Assembly: GCF_009823805.1 (NCBI RefSeq)
Contig: NZ_WUEK01000006.1
Coordinates: forward strand, 280,376-320,580
Length of the DNA stretch: 40,205 bases
Source of the DNA: Nocardioides flavescens
GTDB taxonomy: Bacteria > Actinomycetota > Actinomycetes > Propionibacteriales > Nocardioidaceae
Direction: 5' to 3'
Shown here one piece after another: positions 24,674 to 32,897 of the stretch. Each line of letters starts with the position of its first letter. The stretch's first letter is position 1. The notes beneath the pieces are model-generated. The model worked only from the letters and a program-made list of their open reading frames with translations. It had not been told where the DNA came from and made no database searches. Made by a program: the position numbers and the translations under genes.

Positions 24674-27600
24674 ATGTCCACCACCTCCGGCGCCACCCGG
24701 CGCCGGGCTGGTCGCACCGCTCTCGTCGGAGCCGGGCTCTCCGGTGCCGTGGCGATCTCGATGATCGTCACCACCGCAGGTCCCGCCTCCGCCGCTGACT
24801 CCGGTGCCCCACCCACCCTGTCCGACGTACGCCGCTCACCGGTCAGCCCGGTGCCGGCCTACAACGGCATCCTGGCCAACACGACGTGGACGCCGTCCAC
24901 GGCCACGGGCCTGCGCGACTGGTTCACGGACCCGAAGGTGACCCTCACCTTCTCCGCCACCGACGACACCGACGTGGCGAAGTTCGTCGTCACGCCCGGC
25001 ACCGGCGCCACCCCGGTCGAGGTGCCGGCGACGGCCGCCGGGGGCACCTGGACCGGCTCCTACGAGCTGACCGCCGAGCAGAGCACGACCGTCACCTACA
25101 CGGCCGTCGACACGGCCGGCAACGCCTCGCCCGCCAAGACCACGCTGGTGAAGATCGACCGCACCCCGCCGTCGGTCACCTGGCCCGGCGTCGTGGGCGG
25201 CAAGATCGCGCACTCGGCGACGTACGCCAGCGTCCGCCCGGCGCTCACCGACGTCACCACCGCCGGCGGCACGAGCTTCAACGGCTCGGGCGGCCCGGCG
25301 ATCCGGCTGCAGTGGGTCGACGGGAAGCCGACCGACCTGGTGCCGCTCGACGTCGCCTCGCTGCCCGTCGGCGCCCACACCTGGGCGATCGTCGTCGGCG
25401 ACGCGGCCGGCAACCAGGCCAAGCACACGCTGAGCTTCGAGGTCACCACCTCCTACGCCGACGTGAAGGCGCTCGTGGCGCGCTTCGTCACCGAGGGCCG
25501 GATCTCGGCGGCCAACGGTGCCGACCTGACCGGCCTCGTCGACACCGCGGCCTCCGCCGCCGGCCTCGGCAGCACCCAGGCCGCGGTGGCCGCGCTCGAG
25601 GACTTCGCCGCCCGGGCGAAGCAGTACGCCCCCCGCGGCGTGGCCCGCCAGTCGCTCACCGGCGACGCGGCACACCTCCTGGCCACGCTGGGTGGACGCG
25701 CCGACCAGCCGGTCGCGACCGGCGTCACCGTCGAGGCCTACGGACCCGCGCAGCGGATGCCGCAGGTCTACGCCGGCCCGTCGGTCGTCAACCCCGACCC
25801 GGACTTCAAGGTGCTCGTCTTCGCCAACCGCGTCGGCGGCTTCCGCCACCAGCACATCCCGGCGACGATGAAGTTCATCCAGGAGCAGGGGCAGCGGCTC
25901 AACTTCGACGTCGACGTCTGGGACTACATGGCCCCCGCCGAGTCGGTGCCGGGCAACCCGTTCGAGTCGCTGGCGAACCTCGAGCAGTACGACGCCCTCG
26001 TCGCGGTCTCCTCGGTCGGCAACAGCCAGTTCACCACCAACCGGCCGACCTTCGACCCCACCGACGACCCGTCGGTGACCGTCGACGAGCAGGCGATCCT
26101 CAAGCAGTACGTCAACAACGGCGGCGGCTTCGTGGCGATCCACGGCGCGACCGACTCGATGCACGGCTGGGACTGGTACAAGGAGCTGGTCGGCGGCGAG
26201 TTCGACAACCACAGCTCCTCCAACAACGGCACCCAGCACAACTGTGAGGCCTGCCGCTGGACCGAGGTCGTGACCGAGGACGGCACCAACCCCTCGACCG
26301 ACCACTTCCCGCGCTCGATCCGGGTGCTCGACGAGCTCTACAACTGGGTCGCGCTGCCGCGCGAGAAGGTGCACGTGCTGCAGACTCTCACCGAGGCGTC
26401 GTACGTCGGGGGCCTGAACTCCGCCGACGGTCGCACCGAGGGCGCCGATCACCCCATCTCGTGGTGCCGCAACTTCGACGGCGGGCGCTCCTACACCCAG
26501 GCGCTCATGCACAACTACGAGCTGAGCGAGGACCCGCGGTTCCAGGAGCAGATCCTCCAGGCGATCCGCTGGACGGCCGGCGAGACCGAGGCCAACTGCG
26601 TCACCCACGGTGAGGTCCAGGGCCTCGTCACCGCCCAGCAGACCGGCGGCGGCGTGCCGGCCCAGGTCGCGACCGCGGTCAACGCGCAGGTCACTGGCTC
26701 CTACACGGCCTACCTGGCCAAGGACTACGCCACGGCGCTGACCCGCGCCCAGGAGGCCGCCCGCCTGCTCGAGAACGGTAGCGCCGGATCGGCCGCCGCT
26801 CTCGGCGTGCTCCGGCCCAAGGCGGCCGAGCTGGTGGCGTGGATGCGGATGCTCGACACCACCTCGCCGCGGCTGCGGTTCCTCGCGGAGCCGCAGGACG
26901 CCGTCACGACGGTCGGCTCCGACGCGGTCTTCAGCGTCGAGGCCGCCGGCACCGACGTCACCTACCAGTGGCAGCGGCAGGCCCCCGGCGGCGCGTGGGG
27001 CGACGTCGCGGGCGAGACCACCGTCGCGCTGCGCGTCGTGCCCAACGGCCTCGGCCAGGACGGCACCCGCTACCGCGTGCAGATCGCGGACGCCGGCACC
27101 GAGCTCTACAGCCGGCCCGCGGCGCTGACCGTCACCACGGCGCAGACCGCGGTGAGCGTGCAGCAGCCCGCGGTCGCGACGTACGGCGTGGCCGGCGAGG
27201 TCGTCGCCAAGGTCAGCAGCGCCTCCGGTGCGGCGTCGGGTGCGGTGAGCCTCTTCGAGGGCTCCACCCTGCTCGGCACCGTGCAGGCGGTCGACGGCAC
27301 CGCTCGCCTCGCCCTCCCGGCGACGCTCGCGGTGGGCAGCCACGCCCTGACCGTGCGCTACGCCGGCGGCGACGGGGTCGCGGCGGCCCAGGCCGCCACG
27401 ACCGTCACCGTGAAGAAGGCGACGCCGAGCGTCAGCGCCAAGGCGTCGAAGAAGAAGGTGCGCAAGGGCGCGAAGGTGAAGGTGACCGTCGCGGTCTCCG
27501 CCACCGGCTTCGTCCCGACCGGCACGGTCCGCCTCTACGACGGCAAGAAGGCCGTCGGCGGCACCGCGACGCTCGAGAACGGCGCGTGGACCTTCACCTT

Positions 27601-27709
27601 CGAGGCCAAGAAGGTCGGCAAGCACAAGCTCTCCGTGCGCTACGCCGGCTCGGCCACGACCGAGGAGGCCACCTCCGCGACCGTCGTGGTGAAGGTGCGG
27701 AAGAAGTAG
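24674..27709 (+). CDS. secreted multidomain ThuA-like protein with Ig-like repeats
   Basis: A 1011-residue exported protein. The signal peptide is RRRAGRTALVGAGLSGAVAI... with a probable cut after AGPASA near residue 40. An Ig-like region (about 40-255) with the PPSVTW boundary follows. Next comes a helical segment (about 259-320, SYADVKALVARFVTEGRISA) resembling FIMAH domains, then the ThuA domain (about 377-640) with FKVLVFANRVGGFRHQHI, NNGGGFVAIHGATDS and HPISWCRNFDGGRSYTQALMHN. A second helical FIMAH-like segment (about 655-725), an Ig domain (about 730-825) and two Ig-like repeats (about 826-914 and 914-1011) end the protein. The tail is Lys-rich. ThuA domains are glutamine-amidotransferase-like and often accompany Gfo/Idh/MocA enzymes. 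Catalysis is unproven. GAGGAG precedes the ATG. Confidence 0.9.
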   Translation: MSTTSGATRRRAGRTALVGAGLSGAVAISMIVTTAGPASAADSGAPPTLSDVRRSPVSPVPAYNGILANTTWTPSTATGLRDWFTDPKVTLTFSATDDTDVAKFVVTPGTGATPVEVPATAAGGTWTGSYELTAEQSTTVTYTAVDTAGNASPAKTTLVKIDRTPPSVTWPGVVGGKIAHSATYASVRPALTDVTTAGGTSFNGSGGPAIRLQWVDGKPTDLVPLDVASLPVGAHTWAIVVGDAAGNQAKHTLSFEVTTSYADVKALVARFVTEGRISAANGADLTGLVDTAASAAGLGSTQAAVAALEDFAARAKQYAPRGVARQSLTGDAAHLLATLGGRADQPVATGVTVEAYGPAQRMPQVYAGPSVVNPDPDFKVLVFANRVGGFRHQHIPATMKFIQEQGQRLNFDVDVWDYMAPAESVPGNPFESLANLEQYDALVAVSSVGNSQFTTNRPTFDPTDDPSVTVDEQAILKQYVNNGGGFVAIHGATDSMHGWDWYKELVGGEFDNHSSSNNGTQHNCEACRWTEVVTEDGTNPSTDHFPRSIRVLDELYNWVALPREKVHVLQTLTEASYVGGLNSADGRTEGADHPISWCRNFDGGRSYTQALMHNYELSEDPRFQEQILQAIRWTAGETEANCVTHGEVQGLVTAQQTGGGVPAQVATAVNAQVTGSYTAYLAKDYATALTRAQEAARLLENGSAGSAAALGVLRPKAAELVAWMRMLDTTSPRLRFLAEPQDAVTTVGSDAVFSVEAAGTDVTYQWQRQAPGGAWGDVAGETTVALRVVPNGLGQDGTRYRVQIADAGTELYSRPAALTVTTAQTAVSVQQPAVATYGVAGEVVAKVSSASGAASGAVSLFEGSTLLGTVQAVDGTARLALPATLAVGSHALTVRYAGGDGVAAAQAATTVTVKKATPSVSAKASKKKVRKGAKVKVTVAVSATGFVPTGTVRLYDGKKAVGGTATLENGAWTFTFEAKKVGKHKLSVRYAGSATTEEATSATVVVKVRKK

Positions 27710-27716
27710 CCAGACC

Positions 27717-27750
27717 GGCGGGGCGGGCCGTCTGCACGGCCCGCCCCGCC
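27717..27750 (+). terminator. strong GC hairpin after the ThuA-domain gene
   Basis: A perfect 15-bp stem, GGCGGGGCGGGCCGT (27717-27731) with ACGGCCCGCCCCGCC (27736-27750), closes a 4-nt loop. It starts 7 bp after the stop codon. There is no T tract, which is common for actinobacterial terminators. Confidence 0.7.
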
Positions 27751-27799
27751 CCGGCGCCACCCCGAACCACGACGAGGAGCACGAGGAGGAGGCAGGACG

Positions 27800-28312
27800 A
27801 TGACCCGACACACCTGCACGGCGCTCGCCGTCGCCGCCTGCCTGCTGCTCGTGGGCTGCTCCGGCGATCCTGCGGACGGGCCGGCGGCGGCGCCGGCTCC
27901 GGCTCCGGCTCCGGCCGAGGGTGCTGCGGCCGTGGGCGCACCGTCCGTCGCGTGCACCGAGACGCCGCGCACCCCGGCGGCGTCCGGTGACACCTGGCGC
28001 CACCCCGACCAGTCCTTCTACGACGGCACCGAGGCCGAGCCGCCGACCGCGGCCGACCTCGAGCACCTGCTCGGCGCCGACGCGGCGGTCGTCGTGCACT
28101 ACGACCCCGCGGTGCTGCCGGCCGCGTCGCTCGACGCCCTGAGGTCGTGGGCGCAGCTGGGCGAGGCAGTGGTCGCGCTCCCCGGCGTCGACCTCGGCGC
28201 CCCGGTCGTGGCGGACGTCCTCGAGCACCGGCTGAGCTGCGACGGGCTGGACACCTTCCAGCTCGACGCGTTCGCCGCGGAGAGGGACGCCGGTGCCGTC
28301 GATGCCCACTGA
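27800..28312 (+). CDS. small lipoprotein, possibly DUF3105-like
   Basis: A 170-residue lipoprotein. The lipobox LLVGC puts the lipidated Cys at residue 20. An Ala-Pro repeat linker follows, then a globular part with FYDGTEAEPPTAADLEHLLG, AAVVVHYDPAVLPAASLDAL and LEHRLSCDGLDTFQLDAF. The order LEH, then a YDP-LP-LxAL strand-helix, then a C-terminal SCDGxD segment recalls DUF3105 proteins, but several of that family's His residues are not seen, so the match is weak. GAGGAGG lies upstream of the ATG. It sits inside the carbohydrate locus on the same strand as its neighbours. A role in anchoring or handling extracellular substrate is possible but not shown. Confidence 0.7.
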   Translation: MTRHTCTALAVAACLLLVGCSGDPADGPAAAPAPAPAPAEGAAAVGAPSVACTETPRTPAASGDTWRHPDQSFYDGTEAEPPTAADLEHLLGADAAVVVHYDPAVLPAASLDALRSWAQLGEAVVALPGVDLGAPVVADVLEHRLSCDGLDTFQLDAFAAERDAGAVDAH

Positions 28313-28451
28313 GCCGCTCACCGAGGGGCTCGCCACCCACGAGACGTCCGCGGTCCGCGTGCCGGCCGGCCTCGTCTCCCGACGAGGGCCCCGGCGCCCC
28401 GGCAGGTCGGCTGCCGCGACGCCGGGAGGCCGGTCCGCACGACCGCGGCGA

Positions 28452-28518
28452 GGGGTCGACCGGCTCACGCCGGTGACCCCTGCGGTCGGTGCCCGGGGCA
28501 GTGCGCTCCGCCCCGGGC
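28452..28518 (+). terminator. two consecutive GC hairpins
   Basis: Hairpin 1 pairs GGGGTC (28452-28457) with GACCCC (28475-28480) and ACCGGC (28459-28464) with GCCGGT (28469-28474), with one bulged G. Hairpin 2 pairs GCCCGGGGC (28491-28499) with GCCCCGGGC (28510-28518). They lie between the lipoprotein gene and the isomerase-like gene and may separate transcripts. Confidence 0.5.
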
Positions 28519-28569
28519 GCCGCCCGCGCCCGTCGTACCCACCCATCACCCACCAGAGGAGCAACGACC

Positions 28570-29577
28570 ATGCCTCGTCCCGTCACCCTGTTCACCGGCC
28601 AGTGGGCCGACCTGCCGTTCGAGGAGGTGGCCCGTCTCGCCGGCGAGTGGGGCTACGACGGTCTGGAGATCGCGTGCTGGGGTGACCACCTCGACCCGTG
28701 GCAGGCCGCGGAGGACGACGCCTACGTGCAGTCCAAGCTCGACGTGCTCGAGAAGCACGGCCTGAGCGTCTACGCGATCTCCAACCACCTCAAGGGCCAG
28801 GCGGTCTGCGACGACCCGATCGACGCCCGCCACGAGGCGATCCTGTCGTCGAAGGTCTGGGGCGACGGCGACCCCGAGGGTGTGCGCCAGCGCGCGGCCG
28901 AGGAGATGAAGATGACCGCCCGCGCCGCGCAGCGCCTCGGCGTGAAGACGGTCGTCGGGTTCACCGGCTCCTCGATCTGGAAGTACGTCGCGATGTTCCC
29001 GCCGGCGACCGAGGAGATGGTGGCCGCGGGCTACCGCGACTTCGCCGACCGCTGGAACCCCATCCTCGACGTCTTCGACGAGTGCGGCGTGCGGTTCGCG
29101 CACGAGGTGCACCCGTCCGAGATCGCCTACGACTACTGGACCACCGTGGCGACCCTGGACGCGATCGGCCACCGCGAGGCGTTCGGGCTCAACTGGGACC
29201 CGTCGCACTTCGTGTGGCAGGACCTCGACCCGGCCGGCTTCCTGTGGGACTTCAAGGACCGGATCTACCACGTCGACTGCAAGGACGCGAAGCGCCAGAC
29301 CGGCAACGGCCGCAACGGCCGGATGGGCTCCCACCTGCCGTGGGCCGACCCGCGTCGCGGCTGGGACTTCGTCTCGACCGGACACGGCGACGTGCCGTGG
29401 GAGCAGTGCTTCCGGATGCTCAACACCATCGGCTACGACGGCCCGATCTCGGTCGAGTGGGAGGACGCCGGCATGGACCGGCTCCTCGGCGCCCCCGAGG
29501 CCCTCGACTTCGTGCGCCGCCTCGCCTTCGACGCCCCCGACGCCGCCTTCGACGCGGCGTTCGCGACCAACGACTGA
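28570..29577 (+). CDS. sugar phosphate isomerase/epimerase family TIM-barrel protein (cytoplasmic)
   Basis: A 335-residue xylose-isomerase-like TIM barrel with no signal peptide. The barrel opens with [34 protein letters not shown]. Likely metal ligands, by family pattern, are Glu179 (FAHEVHPSE), Asp210 and His213 (NWDPSHF), His234 (YHVDCKDAK) and Glu296 (SVEWED). [16 protein letters not shown] and [12 protein letters not shown] segments are typical of members that sit beside Gfo/Idh/MocA genes. Relatives act as isomerases, epimerases, dehydratases or 3-keto-glycoside lyases. The context favours further processing of the sugar oxidised by the dehydrogenase at 23171-24355. AGAGGAG lies before ATG 28570. 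The second, exported TIM-barrel gene follows 75 bp later. Confidence 0.9.
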   Translation: MPRPVTLFTGQWADLPFEEVARLAGEWGYDGLEIACWGDHLDPWQAAEDDAYVQSKLDVLEKHGLSVYAISNHLKGQAVCDDPIDARHEAILSSKVWGDGDPEGVRQRAAEEMKMTARAAQRLGVKTVVGFTGSSIWKYVAMFPPATEEMVAAGYRDFADRWNPILDVFDECGVRFAHEVHPSEIAYDYWTTVATLDAIGHREAFGLNWDPSHFVWQDLDPAGFLWDFKDRIYHVDCKDAKRQTGNGRNGRMGSHLPWADPRRGWDFVSTGHGDVPWEQCFRMLNTIGYDGPISVEWEDAGMDRLLGAPEALDFVRRLAFDAPDAAFDAAFATND

Positions 29578-29652
29578 CGGCGACCACCGACCCTCCCCAC
29601 CACCTCCCTTCTCGGACCGCTCGGGCTCGGGAACCAACAGAAGGAGAACGGC

Positions 29653-30648
29653 ATGTGCTTCGGATTCGACGGTGAGCGCGCGCTCGCCGACTCGCTCGCA
29701 CGCAAGGGCGCCTCGCGGCGCTCCCTCTTCCGCGGGGCCGCGGCCGGGGCCGCCGGCCTCGCCGCCGTCGGCGCCGCCGCCGGTCCGTCGTACGCCGGGA
29801 AGCCGGGTGCGCCCGGGAAGCCGGGCCACGGTCACGGCCCTGGTCACGGCCCGGGTCACGGCAAGGGCCGGACGGTCCCGCACCAGGACATCAGCATCCA
29901 GATGTACACGCTGCGGGCCGCGACCGGCGACCTCGCCGCCAGCGACCTGGTGCTGGACCGGCTGGCGCAGTACGGCTACGAGAAGATCGAGCTGGCCGGG
30001 CTGCTCAACCGCAGCGCCCGCGAGCTGCGCACCCGCCTCGACGGGCTCGGCATCCGCGCCTCGTCGAGCCACGACGGCATCAGCGCCGACGCGGCGGCCC
30101 TGCGCACCAAGCTCGAGAACGCCGTGGTGCTGGGCCAGGAGTTCATCAACGTGCCGTACCTCAACTCCACCAGCCTCTCGGACTGGCAGAGGTGGGCCGA
30201 CCAGATGAACGCCGAGGCGGCGCAGGCCAAGCGCTACGGGCTGCGCTACGGCTACCACAACCACGCCCACGAGTTCACGATCGACCTCGGCGGCGGGCTC
30301 ACCCCGTGGCAGGTGCTCACCTCGCGGCTCGACCGCAAGCTGGTCCACCTCGAGGTCGACCTCTACTGGGCCTACACGGCCGGGTTGAACACCGGTGCGG
30401 CCGACCCACTGCAGTTCGCGATCGACGTGGTGCGCAAGGCGCCGCAGCAGGTCCGGCAGTACCACGTCAAGGACCGCGACGCCGCCACCGGCGACATGGC
30501 CGACCTCGGCACCGGGGTCATCGACTTCCCCCGGATCTTCCGCGCCCACCAGGTCGAGGAGTGGATCGTCGAGAACGACACCCCCGACGTCACGCCCCTC
30601 ACCTCCGCCGCCGTCGGACACCTCTACCTCGACCACGTGGGGTTCTGA
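29653..30648 (+). CDS. Tat-exported sugar phosphate isomerase/epimerase-like protein with His-Gly linker
   Basis: A 331-residue protein. A twin-arginine signal (SRRSLFRG at about residues 21-28, hydrophobic Ala/Gly core, probable cut near SYA) follows an N-terminal MCFGFDGERALADSLARKG. The mature part opens with a Gly/Pro/His-rich linker (HGHGPGHGPGHGKG), then the TIM barrel: ISIQMYTLRAATGD, YGYEKIELAGLLNRSA, YGYHNHAHEFTI, VHLEVDLYWAYTAG, QYHVKDRDAATG and VENDTP. The HNHxxEF and EVDxYW motifs carry metal ligands in relatives. Tat export fits a protein folded with its metal in the cytoplasm. AAGGAG precedes the ATG. It is probably the last gene of the carbohydrate locus. Confidence 0.9.
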   Translation: MCFGFDGERALADSLARKGASRRSLFRGAAAGAAGLAAVGAAAGPSYAGKPGAPGKPGHGHGPGHGPGHGKGRTVPHQDISIQMYTLRAATGDLAASDLVLDRLAQYGYEKIELAGLLNRSARELRTRLDGLGIRASSSHDGISADAAALRTKLENAVVLGQEFINVPYLNSTSLSDWQRWADQMNAEAAQAKRYGLRYGYHNHAHEFTIDLGGGLTPWQVLTSRLDRKLVHLEVDLYWAYTAGLNTGAADPLQFAIDVVRKAPQQVRQYHVKDRDAATGDMADLGTGVIDFPRIFRAHQVEEWIVENDTPDVTPLTSAAVGHLYLDHVGF

Positions 30649-30662
30649 GGCGGCCCGTCGCA

Positions 30663-30868
30663 TCGACTGTCGAACTTTCGGGGTCACCAGGTGACCGGAA
30701 AGTTCGACTGTCGACGGCTCGTACGCCGTCGGCGGCACACACAGCGACCGTGCAACTTCCTGGTCATCAGGTGACTCGGAAGTTGCACGGTCGCTGTCGT
30801 GGGTGGCCCGTCCGTCGACTGTCGAACTTCCGGGGTCACCAGGTGACCGGAAAGTTCGACAGTCGACG
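30663..30868. repeat. three tandem related hairpins
   Basis: Hairpin a spans 30663-30714, b 30741-30797 and c 30813-30868. Arms are ACAGCGACCGTGCAACTTCC with its exact complement in b (20 bp) and CGTCGACTGTCGAACTT with its exact complement in c (17 bp); a has a near-perfect version of the c arms. Hairpins a and c share the inner palindrome GGTCACCAGGTGACC, and b has a broken form (GTCATCAGGTGAC). They lie between convergent genes and could terminate both. Confidence 0.85.
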
Positions 30869-30879
30869 ACCCGACCGCC

Positions 30880-31509
30880 TCAGGACCCCACGAGCGCCGG
30901 CTCGGGGGAGGAGCTGACGCGGGGGCGGGGGGCACTGGCGGTGCGGACGGCGAGGGGAGCCAGCGCCGCGGCGGTGGCGACGATGGAGGCGCCGACGACC
31001 CAGGCGGGGACGGTCTCGCCGAGCAGGTAGACGAAGGCCGGCACGGTGCAGGTGGTGAAGGCCTGCACCAGGGTCAGCCAGCCGGCGAACGCCGTCCACT
31101 GGGCCTGGCCCAGCGCGATGACGACGAAGAAGACGCCCCAGAGCACGGACCACTGCGCCCAGAGCAGCCCGGAGGCCAGGTCGTCGAAGCGGACGACGTT
31201 GACCACGGCGAAGCCTGCGGCCAGGACCGAGACCCACAGGGAGTACCAGCCCAGACCGGTGCCCTCGAAGCCGGCGAGGTTGTTGATGCCGACGTAGAGG
31301 TAGGTGAAGCCGAACATGAAGACCCCGGCGGCGGCGAGGACCTGGTCGGGGTCCGAGGCGGTGGCCATCACGTAGAACGGGATGGCGACCTGGAGGGCCC
31401 CGACGAACAGATTGAAGACGCCGGCGGTCTTGGCGTCGACCCGGCCCAGGAAGAGCAGGCCGTTGACGAAGAGCGCGGCTCCGACGAAGAGCAGTCCCAC
31501 AGACGACAT
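30880..31509 (-). CDS. AmiS/UreI family transporter
   Basis: A 209-residue membrane protein with six to seven hydrophobic segments. It begins MSSVGLLFVGAALFVNGLLFLG, the typical AmiS/UreI opening, and contains FTYLYVGINNLAG and YSLWVSVLAAGFAV family segments. Members form channels for urea or short-chain amides, or an acid-activated urea channel in Helicobacter. A polar C-terminal tail rich in Arg, Ser and Pro follows the last helix. It lies 14 bp after the flavoenzyme gene on the same strand, so the two form an operon. No amidase or urease gene is in the window, which makes a carrier role for a different small polar molecule possible. Confidence 0.9.
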   Translation of the reverse strand: MSSVGLLFVGAALFVNGLLFLGRVDAKTAGVFNLFVGALQVAIPFYVMATASDPDQVLAAAGVFMFGFTYLYVGINNLAGFEGTGLGWYSLWVSVLAAGFAVVNVVRFDDLASGLLWAQWSVLWGVFFVVIALGQAQWTAFAGWLTLVQAFTTCTVPAFVYLLGETVPAWVVGASIVATAAALAPLAVRTASAPRPRVSSSPEPALVGS

Positions 31510-31523
31510 GTGCAGGGCCCCGA

Positions 31524-32741
31524 TCAGAAGTAGGCGTTGCCGGGGAACCCGGCGCCGTTGACGTGGTGGTCGCCGATCGCCGACGCCTTGAGGAACGTCG
31601 GGTTGTGGGTCGAGGCGACCCGGGCGTTGCGCCAGTGGCGGTCGAGGTTGTGCACCTTCTGCGTGGCCGAGGCCCCGCCGACGTCGAAGAGCTTGGCGGC
31701 GGTGGCGTAGGAGAACCGGTCGATGGCGACCTTGGCCTGCGCGGCGGCGAGCTGCGCGGCCTCGGCGAGGCGCTCGTCGGGCGCTCCGTCGACCACGGAG
31801 TCGTACGCCGCCTGGATGGCGTCGGCGGCGGCGAGCACGATCGCCTCGGCGGCGAAGGCGTCGGCGGAGATCTCGCCGACGACCTGCAGCACCTGGCGGT
31901 CCTCGCTGGCCGAGCCGGCCTTGGCGTGGCTGAAGTTGCGGGCCCGGCGCTGCACGAGCGCGACCGCGTCGTTGCGGACGCTGCGCAGGATGCCGACGGT
32001 GACGGCCTGCAGGTAGAGCTGCAGGAAGGCGCCCATGTAGCCGACCGGCTGGTCGTCGGGGTCGCCGAGGTCGAAGAACTCCTCCTCGCGCACCTCGACG
32101 CCCTCGAGGCGGGTGGTGCCGGTGCCGGTGAGGCGCTGGCCGAAGCCGTCCCAGTCGTCCTCGACGGTGACGCCCGCGCGGTCGACGGGGATCACGGCGC
32201 CGGCGATGCGCTGAGGGCCGGACTTCGCCCAGATCTGGGTGTGGTCGCAGTAGAGCGTGCCGGTGGAGTAGAACTTCTCGCCGTCCAGCACGTAGCCGCC
32301 CTCGGGCCGCGGGGTCAGCGTGGTGTCGAAGTGCAGGCCGACGGCGTGCTTGCTCTGCTCGCTGAACCCGTTGCCGACGAGCTGGTCGGACGTGATGATC
32401 GCCAGGCCGCGGGCGCGGGCGTCGGGGTCGGTGGCGACGAGCTGCTGCTCGACGAACCAGTAGTGCGTGCGCAGGATGTGGGCGACGTTGGAGTCGGCCT
32501 CGGCCAGGGCGATCAGGGTCTGGAAGAACTCGCGCACGCTCGCGCCGCCGCCGCCCTCCGCGACCGGCACGCGCAGTCGGCCGAGTCCGGCCTGCTTGGC
32601 CCAGGCGATCTGCTCGAACGGCGCGACGCGGTCGCGGTCGCGCACGTCGGCGTCGACCGAGATCCGGTCGAGCAGAGCGGTGAGCTCCGGGGTGCCCGGG
32701 CGGACGGGGGTGCTGGTGCGGTCTGGGGTCTGGGTGCTCAT
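31524..32741 (-). CDS. acyl-CoA dehydrogenase-fold flavoenzyme (DszC/SfnB-like monooxygenase group)
   Basis: A 405-residue protein with the acyl-CoA dehydrogenase fold. It has the N-terminal helical domain (LGRLRVPVAEGGGGASVREFFQTL), the beta domain (GGYVLDGEKFYSTGTLYCDHTQIWA) and the C-terminal helical domain ending VHNLDRHWRNARVASTHNPTFLKASAIGDHHVNG. HRHWRNAR-THNP in this form, and lack of the usual catalytic Glu context, match the flavin-dependent monooxygenase branch that includes DszC (dibenzothiophene) and SfnB (dimethylsulfone). It probably uses reduced FMN to oxidise a small sulfur- or nitrogen-containing compound. GAGGAG precedes ATG 32741. The AmiS/UreI gene follows directly. No flavin reductase gene is seen nearby. 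Confidence 0.87.
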   Translation of the reverse strand: MSTQTPDRTSTPVRPGTPELTALLDRISVDADVRDRDRVAPFEQIAWAKQAGLGRLRVPVAEGGGGASVREFFQTLIALAEADSNVAHILRTHYWFVEQQLVATDPDARARGLAIITSDQLVGNGFSEQSKHAVGLHFDTTLTPRPEGGYVLDGEKFYSTGTLYCDHTQIWAKSGPQRIAGAVIPVDRAGVTVEDDWDGFGQRLTGTGTTRLEGVEVREEEFFDLGDPDDQPVGYMGAFLQLYLQAVTVGILRSVRNDAVALVQRRARNFSHAKAGSASEDRQVLQVVGEISADAFAAEAIVLAAADAIQAAYDSVVDGAPDERLAEAAQLAAAQAKVAIDRFSYATAAKLFDVGGASATQKVHNLDRHWRNARVASTHNPTFLKASAIGDHHVNGAGFPGNAYF

Positions 32742-32897
32742 GGCGCTCCTCGATCGGTCTGGTGTAACTCGATCAAGATAGTCCGGTTAAACCTCGGCGC
32801 AACGGATGCGGTGGCACGGATCGCCGCTGGTGTGATCGGTGGGACCGACCACGGGACGTCGCCGCATGCGTCCGTGAGGGACGGATACCCGCGACGG

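Noticed and set aside
24836..28564. 1242-residue open frame on the minus strand opposite the ThuA-domain gene
   Set aside because: It spans several real plus-strand genes and intergenic hairpins and has no recognisable domain; it is an antisense artefact of high GC.
32742..32897. Direct TCGATC repeats and TCGGT-GGG-ACCGA in the gap between the flavoenzyme and TPP-enzyme genes as operators
   Set aside because: Short and of common composition; no regulator gene is adjacent to support them.
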